Made by a program: the position numbers and the translations under genes
Notes under the pieces: model-generated
What the model saw: the letters and a program-made list of their open reading frames with translations, nothing else
Database searches by the model: none
Told to the model about the DNA's origin: nothing
Source of the DNA: Streptomyces sp. NBC_01549
Lineage (GTDB): Bacteria; Actinomycetota; Actinomycetes; Streptomycetales; Streptomycetaceae
Direction: 5' to 3'
Assembly (NCBI RefSeq): GCF_026339955.1
Contig: NZ_JAPEPW010000001.1
Span: forward strand, 2,170,001 to 2,234,000
DNA: 64,000 bases
Shown: piece by piece, positions 7,881 through 15,093 of the stretch
Position numbering within the stretch: position 1 is the stretch's first letter
Layout of the letters: the number at the start of each line of letters is the position of its first letter

Positions 7881-7896
7881 GTTCATGTACATGAAC
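7881..7896. promoter_or_regulatory. Perfect 16-bp palindrome upstream of alginate lyase
   Basis: GTTCATGTACATGAAC is a perfect palindrome 67 bp upstream of the lyase start. A second pair of half-sites, TTCAT and ATGAAC, follows at 7897-7915. The form (inverted ATGT/ACAT) resembles GntR-family operators. No regulator gene is adjacent, so the binding protein must be encoded elsewhere. The rest of 7815-8095 shows no gene. Confidence 0.65.
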
Positions 7897-8095
7897 TTCA
7901 TATGCCAACATGAACACTCGGTGTCGCGACAGTAGGACTGTGGCGCGGTCACGTCAAGGCTGCCGGTGGAGCTACACATACGTGGGATGTCGATCTCATC
8001 CACGTCGATGAACTCGACCAGCGGTCGCGGACACACGATTGCTGTCGCGGAAGGACGTCAGGCGGCCAAATCGATACCGCACGTCTCCGGAACGA

Positions 8096-8141
8096 CGAAA
8101 GAGTCTGTGATCAGCATTGCTGCTGTTCACAGACCCTTTCG
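8096..8141 (-). terminator. Hairpin terminator left of the displaced tRNA-Tyr 3' end
   Basis: Arms CGAAAGAGTCTGTGA and TCACAGACCCTTTCG form a 15-bp stem with one mismatch and a 16-nt loop. It sits directly beyond the truncated tRNA-Tyr copy and is probably the chromosome's original tRNA-Tyr terminator, left behind when the element integrated. Confidence 0.6.
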
Positions 8142-8143
8142 GT

Positions 8144-8199
8144 CGTGTGGCGGCGCCAGGATTCGAACCTGGGAAGGCTGAGCCGGCAGATTTACAGTC
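8144..8199 (-). repeat. attL: displaced 3' end of tRNA-Tyr
   Basis: These 56 bp match 23531-23586 except at 8179-8180 (TG versus GA). They carry the 3' half of tRNA-Tyr from the anticodon stem to the discriminator base (8148-8199) and then diverge abruptly at 8200. No 5' half is present, so it is not a tRNA gene. It marks the left end of the integrated element. The mismatch falls in the loop of the variable arm (TCA instead of TTC), so both versions would be functional. Confidence 0.9.
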
Positions 8200-8360
8200 C
8201 CCTGTGTGCGCTACCCGAGATCCGGCGTTTGACCTGCGCTTTTGTTCACCTTCCCATGTGCCGATGCATGCGCCGTCCACAGGTCGTCCACAGCGACCCC
8301 ATCCGGGCAACCCTCGCGTGACGCCCATGGCGCAGATCGCTCCGTAGGACAGGGCTTCAT

Positions 8361-8498
8361 TCAGCCACGAACGGCGCTAACCAGGGCGGCAAGTGCCCCG
8401 ATCAACCCTGCCAGCGCAGTCACCACGGGCACCGCACGGTTGACCCAGCGGGGGTTGTCATCCCTACCCTCCCCAGTAGGAGGGGTGTCGGGCTTCAT
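8361..8498 (-). CDS. 45-residue single-pass membrane peptide
   Basis: Starts at ATG 8498 behind a very strong ribosome binding site (GGAGGAG, 7 nt spacing), which is the main reason to accept it. The protein is MKPDTPPTGEGRDDNPRW followed by one transmembrane helix of small and aliphatic residues near the C-terminus. It lies near the left end of the AICE, divergent from the gene at 8780. Function unknown. Confidence 0.6.
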   Translation of the reverse strand: MKPDTPPTGEGRDDNPRWVNRAVPVVTALAGLIGALAALVSAVRG

Positions 8499-8779
8499 CA
8501 AGTTGCTCCTCCAGCGGATGAAGAGCCATGGGCAGTCCCAGTAGCCATGGCCACGCGAATCGGTGTCGCCCTCGTCGGCCACGACGGGGGCGACCCTGTT
8601 TGTCTGGGGACAGGCAAGCCGTCCGGGGCAGCAAAGGCGACGCCCTCGGCCAAATCCAGCGAAGCCCGGACAGTTGAGAGGCAGGTCACCTAGGGTTCTG
8701 AGACGTCAACCGGACGGACCCGGACAGTCTCGGTCTGTGCCGGACGTCCGCGGACGCATCGGGTCGGGGAGGCCACGGG

Positions 8780-9904
8780 GTGAGCTTGGCGGCACAGCTT
8801 CAAGTGCTGCGGGTGCGGGCTGGCAATCCCCCCATCCGTCAGATCGAGCGTCTGATTGCCAGACAGGGGCGGGAGCGCCCAATGGCGCGCTCGACCATTC
8901 AGGACAAGCTCTCGGGAAAAAGCTCGGCCAACTTGCCTGAAGTACTGTCAATCGTGGAGGCGCTAGCGGAGCATGCAAGGCTAAACGGAGCGCCACTACC
9001 CTCACAGGAAATAGACCAAGGAACCTGGCGTGAGCGAGTAACAGCCCTTACTGGGAATACCCCAACAGCCTCCACAACGCCTTACGCGCCAACTATTTCC
9101 GCCGACCCGAAGATTCCATGGGACGTGCAAGCGCTAAGACTGGCTCAAATGCACGACCTCATAGAAATAGTGGAGAATTCTAGCGACGCCCCCACCGCAT
9201 CCTGGCTCCCAAAGGTAGTAGCGCCGCTGCTGCTGGCCGAGATGTCCGTTGTTGAATTTATGCAAAGAGCCTCCAGAGACAGCCCTCAGGCGATTGTCCA
9301 GACTCTAGTGGCGCTTGATCGCGCATTCCCCATCCCGGAAGCTGTCCCCTGGGAGGCGCGGGATCCGTGGCTAGTAAGCGAGAACGACCGGACAGTTGGA
9401 GTACTGCTCAGCGAGGCAGCGCGAAGGCATGGAGGAACAGCGACTCCCGCGATTGTCGTAGCTATGCGCCGAGCGGAAATCGGCGAGCACGTCGACGCCT
9501 ATCTCGCGAATATCGCTCGCCTGCACCCGACAAGTAATATTCAGTACATAACCCGACAGCTTCGAACAGCCACACTGTCAGCTGACGCAGACAAGGTTCT
9601 CAGATTCGTAGGATCAAAGCGGCAGGCTGGTCGCATCTTCGAGGTCGCCCTCTTTTTCCACACGTCTGGGCAAACCGACGACGCGAAAAAGGTTCTGCAA
9701 GGAACGGCTACCGAGAATTGGTACCGCATCGAGAGCATGGTTCACGAAATCGGGGATCATGAATCAGCCGACGATTTCGTGCGGGAGGTTCTCCGAGGAA
9801 TCCCTTACGGCAAGCATTCCGAATACGCTGAGGGAATAAGACAGCGCGGCAATGCGGAGCTGGCCCAACGAATCCTGGCAGCGGCAGACGAACCCCCCTT
9901 TTAG
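8780..9904 (+). CDS. AICE cargo protein with HTH-like N-terminus, function unknown
   Basis: A 374-residue soluble protein starting at GTG 8780. Residues 1-90 resemble the N-terminal fold of actinobacterial regulators of the pattern short helix, RSTIQDKLSGKSSANLPEVL, then WRERV. The remaining 250 residues are mostly helical and could be TPR- or HEAT-like repeats; I recognise no enzyme motif. Base composition is clearly lower than its neighbours (29 of 60 bases are G/C at 9121-9180) with frequent ATA, AGA and CTA codons, which points to recent acquisition. It occupies the left-arm cargo position of the element, so a regulator, exclusion or defence role is possible but unproven. Confidence 0.7.
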   Translation: MSLAAQLQVLRVRAGNPPIRQIERLIARQGRERPMARSTIQDKLSGKSSANLPEVLSIVEALAEHARLNGAPLPSQEIDQGTWRERVTALTGNTPTASTTPYAPTISADPKIPWDVQALRLAQMHDLIEIVENSSDAPTASWLPKVVAPLLLAEMSVVEFMQRASRDSPQAIVQTLVALDRAFPIPEAVPWEARDPWLVSENDRTVGVLLSEAARRHGGTATPAIVVAMRRAEIGEHVDAYLANIARLHPTSNIQYITRQLRTATLSADADKVLRFVGSKRQAGRIFEVALFFHTSGQTDDAKKVLQGTATENWYRIESMVHEIGDHESADDFVREVLRGIPYGKHSEYAEGIRQRGNAELAQRILAAADEPPF

Positions 9905-10049
9905 AGGCGAGCACACCCAACAAGAACCACTTGCGAGCCTTCACTAGCCAGAGATCCCTGAATCGGCTGAGGCCTTCCTCCCCCGTATCTTCCAGGGGCC
10001 AGACCGCTAGGCTGGTACGCACCACAGCAGAACGGAGAGTGCTCCGCGG

Positions 10050-10838
10050 ATGGGACCGAAAACGACCAAGGTCTACGAGACGCTTCGAGAACGGCTCGCC
10101 ACAGGCGAGTACGCCCCTGGTGACAAGTTCCCTTCGGAACGCACCTTGACCGAAGAACTCGGCATCGGCCGGACGGCGCTCCGGCAGGTGCTCGCCCGTC
10201 TCGTGTCCGAGGGGGCGCTTGAGGTCCGGGGACGGAGTTCGTACCGCGTGCCTGGCCCGGTGAGCGTGCAGACCCCGAAGGGGCTGGAGCCGTGGCGCGT
10301 CCACGGTGAGCGCGACCTCTACGACAACCGTTGGGTCAAACTCCAACTCTGGGACGTGGAGCCGCCGGGGGTCGAACGGTTCGAGCATCACGTGGTGAAG
10401 CTGCACCACGTCGCCATCACAGCGGTACTGGACGACCAAGACCGCGTGCTCATGATGTGGCGATATCGCTTCGTCCCGCAGCAATTCGGGTGGGAACTGC
10501 CCGGCGGAATCGTGGACGAAGGGGAGGAACCGGCGGACACGGCTCTGCGGGAAGTCGTCGAGGAGACGGGATGGCGCCCGAAGTCGCTGGAGCACGTCGT
10601 CACCTATCAGCCCATGGTCGGCATGGTCGACTCGCCGCATGAGATCTTCGTTAGTCATGGCGCCGAGCAGGTCGGTTCTCCGACGGATCTCGAAGAAGCC
10701 AGCCACATCGAGTGGGTCCCGTTGGCTGACATTCCAGGGCTCATGGCCCGCGGCGAGCTCATGGGCTCTGGGACCCTGGTCGCCCTGCTTCACATCCTGG
10801 CGAGCCGCGGCAAGCAGGGGCTTACAGCCGCGCACTGA
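10050..10838 (+). CDS. GntR-HTH / Nudix fusion regulator of the AICE
   Basis: A 262-residue two-domain protein. Residues 6-70 are a GntR winged helix (LATGEYAPGDKFPSERTLTE, then GIGRTALRQVLARL). Residues about 120-250 are a Nudix domain with a complete Nudix box: GIVDEGEE followed by LREVVEETGW at about residues 153-175. Related fusions occur in AICEs of the pSAM2 group, where GntR proteins repress transfer and Nudix proteins are thought to sense a nucleotide signal. Its stop overlaps the convergent XRE gene by 17 bp. It is a candidate for binding the palindromes at 12138-12176. Confidence 0.88.
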   Translation: MGPKTTKVYETLRERLATGEYAPGDKFPSERTLTEELGIGRTALRQVLARLVSEGALEVRGRSSYRVPGPVSVQTPKGLEPWRVHGERDLYDNRWVKLQLWDVEPPGVERFEHHVVKLHHVAITAVLDDQDRVLMMWRYRFVPQQFGWELPGGIVDEGEEPADTALREVVEETGWRPKSLEHVVTYQPMVGMVDSPHEIFVSHGAEQVGSPTDLEEASHIEWVPLADIPGLMARGELMGSGTLVALLHILASRGKQGLTAAH

Positions 10839-11952
10839 GCAGGTCGACACGACGGCGCTGCCGCACCGAACCGGTGCGGCTCGCCAACAATCGCGCCTGC
10901 CTGAGGTGGGTGTGCGCGTCGTCGTACTCGGCTCGCGCCAAGTGCGCCTGTACGAGGTCGGCGTGCAGGCCCGCTTGCGCTCGGACAAAGGTCGGATCCA
11001 CCACTTCCAGCGCGTCATAGAGGCTGGTCACCGCGTCGCCATCGCCGAGCAGGGCAAGGACGTTGCCGCGCCACCGGGCCAGATGGGCGCCGTTCAGAAA
11101 GATGCTCAGCATGTCCGGGTCTCGGTCATCGGAGCCGGGCGGGATGCTCGCCATGGCCGCATCGAGTGCCCGTCGGCAGTCGTCGGGCATTCCCGCGTGG
11201 GCGCACAACTCCGCTTCGGCGGCGTACAGCCATGCCTGAAGGCGGGGTGATCCGGCCTGGCCAAGGGTGCGTTGGGCATCGCGGACCAGGTCGACACCGA
11301 GCGCCGGCCGACCAGCCTCGCACAGTACGTACGCCTGCTCAGCCATCGCGTGAGCGAGGTACATCGGGGCCTCAGCGTCGCGCGCGGCTCGCTTCGCAAG
11401 TTCGTAGTGACGCCAAGCCCTTTCGACCGCTCCCGAGTCAATCGCCTGCCACGCCGCGAGGGTGGACGCCCCCGCGAGTGCGAGCGCCACGGGCCGCCGG
11501 GCATTCGGAAGCACCGCAAAGTTCAGCGCGTCTTCGAGGGCGCTGAGGTGCCCCGCCATCTGGTCCACAAGACCGGACGCGCCCCTCTCTCGGTCCATGG
11601 TGCGCAATAGCTCGGTCTGATCGTTGAACATCTTCACCATGGACTGACTGACGCTGCTGGCCGAATCGATCCTGCTCAGCAGTTCGTCGTACCCGTCGGC
11701 CACCGACGGAGGAAGCGTGAGCGGTCCGCCCCTTAACTCTGCGTCCGTGACGCCGAGGAGCTGCCGCAGGATCGCCGCGTAGCGATCCGAGATGTTGCGC
11801 TTGCCGTTCTCCCACTCAGACACGTACACCCGCAAACTCGCGGTCGACGCAACGTCTGTGACGTGCCGTCGGGCGTACTGCTCGATCTCGCGAACCAGTC
11901 GCTCCTGAGACCAGCCTCGCGCCGTTCGCGCGCTCCGCAGTCCTGTGCTCAC
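10822..11952 (-). CDS. XRE-family transcriptional regulator with helical sensor domain
   Basis: A 376-residue protein when started at GTG 11952 (STGLRSARTARGWSQERL). Residues about 3-70 are a Cro/C1 helix-turn-helix ending VYVSEWENGKRNISDRY. The rest is helical and repetitive, TPR-like (YELAKRAARDAE, YLAHAMAEQAYVL, LQAWLYAAEAELCAH), as in streptomycete regulators that read a small ligand or peptide. An upstream in-frame ATG at 12018 would add 22 residues with no domain. Codon 73 is TTA (11734-11736), suggesting dependence on the bldA tRNA. It reads toward the GntR-Nudix gene and away from the transfer operon. Confidence 0.88.
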   Translation of the reverse strand: MSTGLRSARTARGWSQERLVREIEQYARRHVTDVASTASLRVYVSEWENGKRNISDRYAAILRQLLGVTDAELRGGPLTLPPSVADGYDELLSRIDSASSVSQSMVKMFNDQTELLRTMDRERGASGLVDQMAGHLSALEDALNFAVLPNARRPVALALAGASTLAAWQAIDSGAVERAWRHYELAKRAARDAEAPMYLAHAMAEQAYVLCEAGRPALGVDLVRDAQRTLGQAGSPRLQAWLYAAEAELCAHAGMPDDCRRALDAAMASIPPGSDDRDPDMLSIFLNGAHLARWRGNVLALLGDGDAVTSLYDALEVVDPTFVRAQAGLHADLVQAHLARAEYDDAHTHLRQARLLASRTGSVRQRRRVDLLSARL

Positions 11953-12024
11953 GGCCACCGTCCGGCGATAGGTCCACTCACTGACCTTCCCAGCATGCCT
12001 CACATCGCCGCAGGTCAACAGGGG

Positions 12025-12043
12025 TTAACAGGACGGGTGTTAA
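12025..12043. promoter_or_regulatory. TTAACA inverted repeat upstream of the XRE gene
   Basis: TTAACA and TGTTAA are perfect 6-bp arms with a 7-bp spacer, about 75 bp upstream of the XRE start. CAACAGG and TTAACAGG also recur as direct half-sites at 12016-12032. A plausible autoregulatory operator. Confidence 0.5.
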
Positions 12044-12131
12044 GGCCTGTTGGCTACCGACTCCACCTCCTGAACGGGTCTTCTGGAGATGCACCGAAGC
12101 GGGGAACCGCCGCTCGAACGGGCGAGAGCCC

Positions 12132-12176
12132 TTGACTCTGGTGCGCACCAGATGCTTACCTACTGGTGCGCACCAG
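12132..12176 (+). promoter_or_regulatory. Promoter with two perfect 14-bp palindromic operators
   Basis: A -35 box TTGACT (12132-12137) and a possible -10 TTACCT (12156-12161) are 18 bp apart. The perfect palindrome CTGGTGCGCACCAG fills the spacer (12138-12151) and occurs again exactly (12163-12176) just past the -10. The centres are 25 bp apart. A repressor on these sites would block polymerase directly. It faces the transfer/replication operon beginning at 12634. The GntR-Nudix or XRE protein is the likely ligand. Confidence 0.75.
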
Positions 12177-12633
12177 ATGACGGAGTCGCCTCCAATTCGC
12201 GGTGTGCAAAGCAGAGGGCGGGGACGCTGCAATCCCGCTAAAGGCCAGGGGACAGGGCTTAGGCCCGACTGGCGAGGTGGCCCGGTGACCGCGAGCAACG
12301 GCCGGCGTGTGGGGACGTGGTCCCCCTTGCAGTGCACTTCCTTGTTCCTTCGATCTTCGGGAGTTCCGATGCGTCAACGACAGCGTTGGGCGTCGCCGTG
12401 ATGGACCGGCTGGCGTCGCCTGTGCGGTAGCTCGGTCCACTTCTCTTCCAGCCTTCGCGGCGGCTCCTGCTGCGTCGGTTGCCTCCCCCGGCCGTCCGGT
12501 CCCGCACCTGCGGAGTCCGTACGGGCGGGGCGCGGGGAGCCGGATGTTCCGACCCCAACGGCAAGCGCCCCCGGTGCTCTAACACCGGGGGCGCGGTTCG
12601 GGCCGTTGCCACCTTGCAGGGAGAACACGACCC
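12177..12633 (+). other. Long untranslated leader of the transfer operon
   Basis: About 450 nt between the operator-controlled promoter and the first operon gene. The short reading frames here (for example 12307-12582) lack good ribosome binding sites and sensible protein composition. The only strong structure is the hairpin at 12565-12594. Confidence 0.55.
12565..12594 (+). terminator. Strong GC hairpin in the operon leader
   Basis: Arms GCGCCCCCGGTG and CACCGGGGGCGC are perfectly complementary over 12 bp with a CTCTAA loop. It lies 40 bp before the first operon start. With no gene upstream to terminate on this strand, it may act as an attenuator or insulate the operon from readthrough. No U-tract follows. 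Confidence 0.65.
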
Positions 12634-12900
12634 ATGAACTCCATCGTCACTGTTCAGGACGCTGTTACCGCGTTCGCCGACTTCATGGAGCCGACGGCCG
12701 CGGAACTGGACGCGATCGACCGTGAGATGCCCGCCATCGAGGCGGACATCGACCTGTTGGACGCGCAGATCATCGCCCTAGACCGCACCCCCACCGAGCT
12801 GGACACCCGCCGCATCCGCCGGGCCCGCAGCGTGGCGCTGGCCCTGCGGCTGGTGCTCGCCAACCAGGTCACGCCGCTGGTTCCGGGGGTGGGCGCGTGA
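12634..12900 (+). CDS. DUF6284-type small AICE protein
   Basis: An 88-residue acidic, helical protein preceded by AGGGAG. The core LDAIDREMPAIEADIDLL followed by DAQIIALDRTPTELDTRRI recalls the DUF6284 family found at the start of Streptomyces AICE operons. The stop overlaps the GTG start of the next gene by 4 bp, so they are translationally coupled. Function unknown; first gene of the transfer operon. Confidence 0.75.
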   Translation: MNSIVTVQDAVTAFADFMEPTAAELDAIDREMPAIEADIDLLDAQIIALDRTPTELDTRRIRRARSVALALRLVLANQVTPLVPGVGA

Positions 12901-13340
12901 GCACCCCTCAGACGCTCGCCAACGCGCACGCTGAGGTGAAGGCCGAAATCGCGCGGACCGACACCAAGACCGGTCTACTGCTGGCGTTCGTCGGCGCCGT
13001 CCTCGCCGGCACGTGGACCGTCGCCAAGGACGTCCCCCTCACCGTCCCCGCGTACATCGCCGGCGGGCTCGGGATGGGCCTGCTGATCGCCGCGGCCGAT
13101 CTGCTGCTGCGGGCGGTCCGGCCGAACCTGGGCGGTGGCCGCGGGTTCCCGCTGTGGGCGACGCTCACGGCCGAGGAGATCAGCGCCACCCTCTCCGGCG
13201 ACCAGGCCGCGGACATCGCGGGACTGTCCCGGATCGCCGTCGCCAAGTTCACCAACCTGCGGCGCGCGGTCCATCTGACCCGTGCGGGCGGCGCCCTGCT
13301 CATCCTCGCGGCCCTGCTCACGCTCGGGGGTGCGGCATGA
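12897..13340 (+). CDS. Pycsar-effector-like (PycTM) membrane protein
   Basis: A 147-residue protein from GTG 12897. It starts with the helix EVKAEIARTDTKTGLLLAFV leading into a transmembrane pair (GAVLAGTWTVA and YIAGGLGMGLLIAAADLLLR), then a cytosolic stretch and a last membrane helix (GGALLILAALLTL). The AR-D-K-LLAF opening is the hallmark of the PycTM/DUF5706 family, whose defence members are triggered by cyclic pyrimidines. There is no nucleotide cyclase in the window. In this element it is embedded in the transfer operon, so a role in plasmid spread or entry exclusion is as likely as phage defence. It overlaps the next gene by 4 bp. Confidence 0.75.
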   Translation: MSTPQTLANAHAEVKAEIARTDTKTGLLLAFVGAVLAGTWTVAKDVPLTVPAYIAGGLGMGLLIAAADLLLRAVRPNLGGGRGFPLWATLTAEEISATLSGDQAADIAGLSRIAVAKFTNLRRAVHLTRAGGALLILAALLTLGGAA

Positions 13341-14236
13341 ACCGCACGGGCAGGATCCTGCTGGTGACGGCGCTGGTCGCGGTCGTCGCGATGGCGTTCC
13401 GAGTCTCGTGGAACGCGTTGCGGGACATCGCCAATGCCATCGGCGCGGACCATACGGCCGCGACGCTCTACCCGTTCGTGGTCGATGGCCTGATGGCCCT
13501 CGCGCTGGTCGCGACGCTCGTTCTGGTCGGACGGGACCGGACGTTCGCGCTGCGGGTGCTGGGCGCCTACACGCTCGCCTCGCTGGTCCTCAACTACGTC
13601 CACGGGCTCGTTCCCGAGCTGCACGGCCGGACGGTCGATTGGGGTCGGCTCGCGGACTGGGATCCGGCGAACTGGGCGCTCGTGCTGCTGGCCACCTCGC
13701 TTCCGGTCGGGTCGATCTACTTCGGATCCGATCTGGTCGCGAAGGTCCTGCACCACCGCCCCGCCCCGATCCCCGCCTTAGACGCGAATGCGGAGGAATC
13801 TACCGAGAGTGTGAGTAATCGGTCTACGGCTGACCTCGCGGAATCGACTCCCGCGCCCCTGCCCGTGGCCCCGGTGCGGATGCCCGATCCGGTGGCAGTG
13901 GAGTTCGTGAAGTCGACTCTCCCCCTCAAGCCCGTCCCGACCACCCTCGCCCCGACTCCCGCCCCTGCGATCGAGCGGCACGCGGTGGCTGCGGCCGAGT
14001 CGACCCGCCCGCGCCGGGCGACGGGTCGGGTTCCCGAGGTGGCCCGATCGAGCCGGCCGAGGCGCACGCCGGATCAACTGCTCGCCGAAGCCCGCGCGGT
14101 GACCGCCGACTGGCCGGACGCGAAGCTCACGGCCGAGGGGATCCGCCTCGCGGTGCACACCTCGCCGAAGAACGCCCGGGCGCTGCGCGAGACTCTGCGC
14201 ACCGAGCGGGCCCCCAGGGCGGGGGTATCCCGATGA
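13337..14236 (+). CDS. DUF2637 Spd-like membrane protein
   Basis: A 299-residue protein starting at ATG 13337 within an ATGA overlap. About residues 1-140 hold four predicted membrane helices (ILLVTALVAVVAMAF, LYPFVVDGLMALALVATLVL and others) in the DUF2637 arrangement common to AICE spread proteins. A disordered Pro/Ser/Thr linker follows, then a basic C-terminal helical domain (DQLLAEARAVTADWPDAKL and NARALRETL) resembling a small DNA-binding winged helix. Codon 148 is TTA (13778-13780). Likely involved in intramycelial spread. Coupled to the next gene by ATGA. Confidence 0.8.
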   Translation: MNRTGRILLVTALVAVVAMAFRVSWNALRDIANAIGADHTAATLYPFVVDGLMALALVATLVLVGRDRTFALRVLGAYTLASLVLNYVHGLVPELHGRTVDWGRLADWDPANWALVLLATSLPVGSIYFGSDLVAKVLHHRPAPIPALDANAEESTESVSNRSTADLAESTPAPLPVAPVRMPDPVAVEFVKSTLPLKPVPTTLAPTPAPAIERHAVAAAESTRPRRATGRVPEVARSSRPRRTPDQLLAEARAVTADWPDAKLTAEGIRLAVHTSPKNARALRETLRTERAPRAGVSR

Positions 14237-15057
14237 CCGACACCCGCACGGATGGGATCAAGGCGTTCAGCTTCGGCGGTGGGGTGCAGTCGACAGCCGC
14301 TCTGGTCCTCGCGGCCACGGGCGAGCTGGACTACCGCACGTTCCTGATGGCCAACGTGGGCGACGATTCCGAGCACCCCGGAACCCTGCGCTACCTGCAC
14401 CAGTACGCCATCCCCTACGCCGAAGCACACGGCCTTGAGCTGGTCGTCCTCGACCGCGTCATGAAGCGCTCCGGCGAGATCCGCACCCTGTATCAGGACC
14501 TCACCCGCGAGGGCTCGCGGTCGCTGAAGATCCCGGTGCGGATGTCGAACGGGGCCCCGGGCACCCGCTCCTGCACGGCCAGCTTCAAAATCGCCGTCAT
14601 CGGCGACGAGCTCAAACGCCGCGGGGCAACGAAGGACACACCCGCCACGGTCGGCATCGGGATCAGCCTCGACGAGATCGCCCGCGCCAACAAACGCCGC
14701 TGCGAACCGCACGAGCTCATCGAATACCCGCTGTTGGAACGCGGGATCCGGCGCATCGACTGCGCCCGCATCATCCGCAGCGCGGGCCTGCCCGTGCCCC
14801 CGAAGTCATCGTGCTGGTTCTGCCCCTTCCACCGGCCCGAGACGTGGCACGACATGCGCCGCAACGAACCGGAGCTCTTCGAGCGGGCCTGCCAGCTCGA
14901 AGAGCTCCTCAACCGGCGCCGCGACGAACTCGGCAAAGACCACGTCTGGCTGACCCGCTTCAACCGGCCGTTGCGCAAAGCCATCCCAGACGGCGTGGAC
15001 ACCCTGCCGTTCGACGAATGGGACTCCGGCTGCGACTCCGGCTGGTGCATGACCTGA
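14233..15057 (+). CDS. PP-loop ATPase, phosphoadenosine phosphosulfate reductase family
   Basis: A 274-residue protein starting at ATG 14233. The pyrophosphatase loop is SFGGGVQSTA at about residues 12-21, which binds and adenylates with ATP. Cysteines at TRSCTASFK, KRRCEPHE, RIDCAR and SSCWFCPFH could hold an iron-sulfur cluster, as in DndC- or TtuA-like members rather than in true PAPS reductases. It lies inside the transfer operon with 4-bp overlap to the DUF2637 gene. Such genes recur in AICEs and phages. A role in modifying DNA or RNA bases is inference; sulfate assimilation is unlikely in this context. Confidence 0.85.
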   Translation: MTDTRTDGIKAFSFGGGVQSTAALVLAATGELDYRTFLMANVGDDSEHPGTLRYLHQYAIPYAEAHGLELVVLDRVMKRSGEIRTLYQDLTREGSRSLKIPVRMSNGAPGTRSCTASFKIAVIGDELKRRGATKDTPATVGIGISLDEIARANKRRCEPHELIEYPLLERGIRRIDCARIIRSAGLPVPPKSSCWFCPFHRPETWHDMRRNEPELFERACQLEELLNRRRDELGKDHVWLTRFNRPLRKAIPDGVDTLPFDEWDSGCDSGWCMT

Positions 15058-15093
15058 CCGCTGAACACCCCGACCACACCGAGGAGTTCCGCT

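Noticed and set aside
8148..8199. A second tRNA-Tyr gene
   Set aside because: Only the 3' half from the anticodon stem is present; sequence past 8199 has no 5' acceptor or D arm. It is the displaced att copy.
12132..12582. Leader peptides in front of the transfer operon (12132-12401, 12307-12582)
   Set aside because: The first would start inside the -35 box; the second has no ribosome binding site and odd composition.
12897..13340. Complete Pycsar anti-phage system
   Set aside because: Only the effector-like gene is present; no adenylate/guanylate-type pyrimidine cyclase is found in the window.
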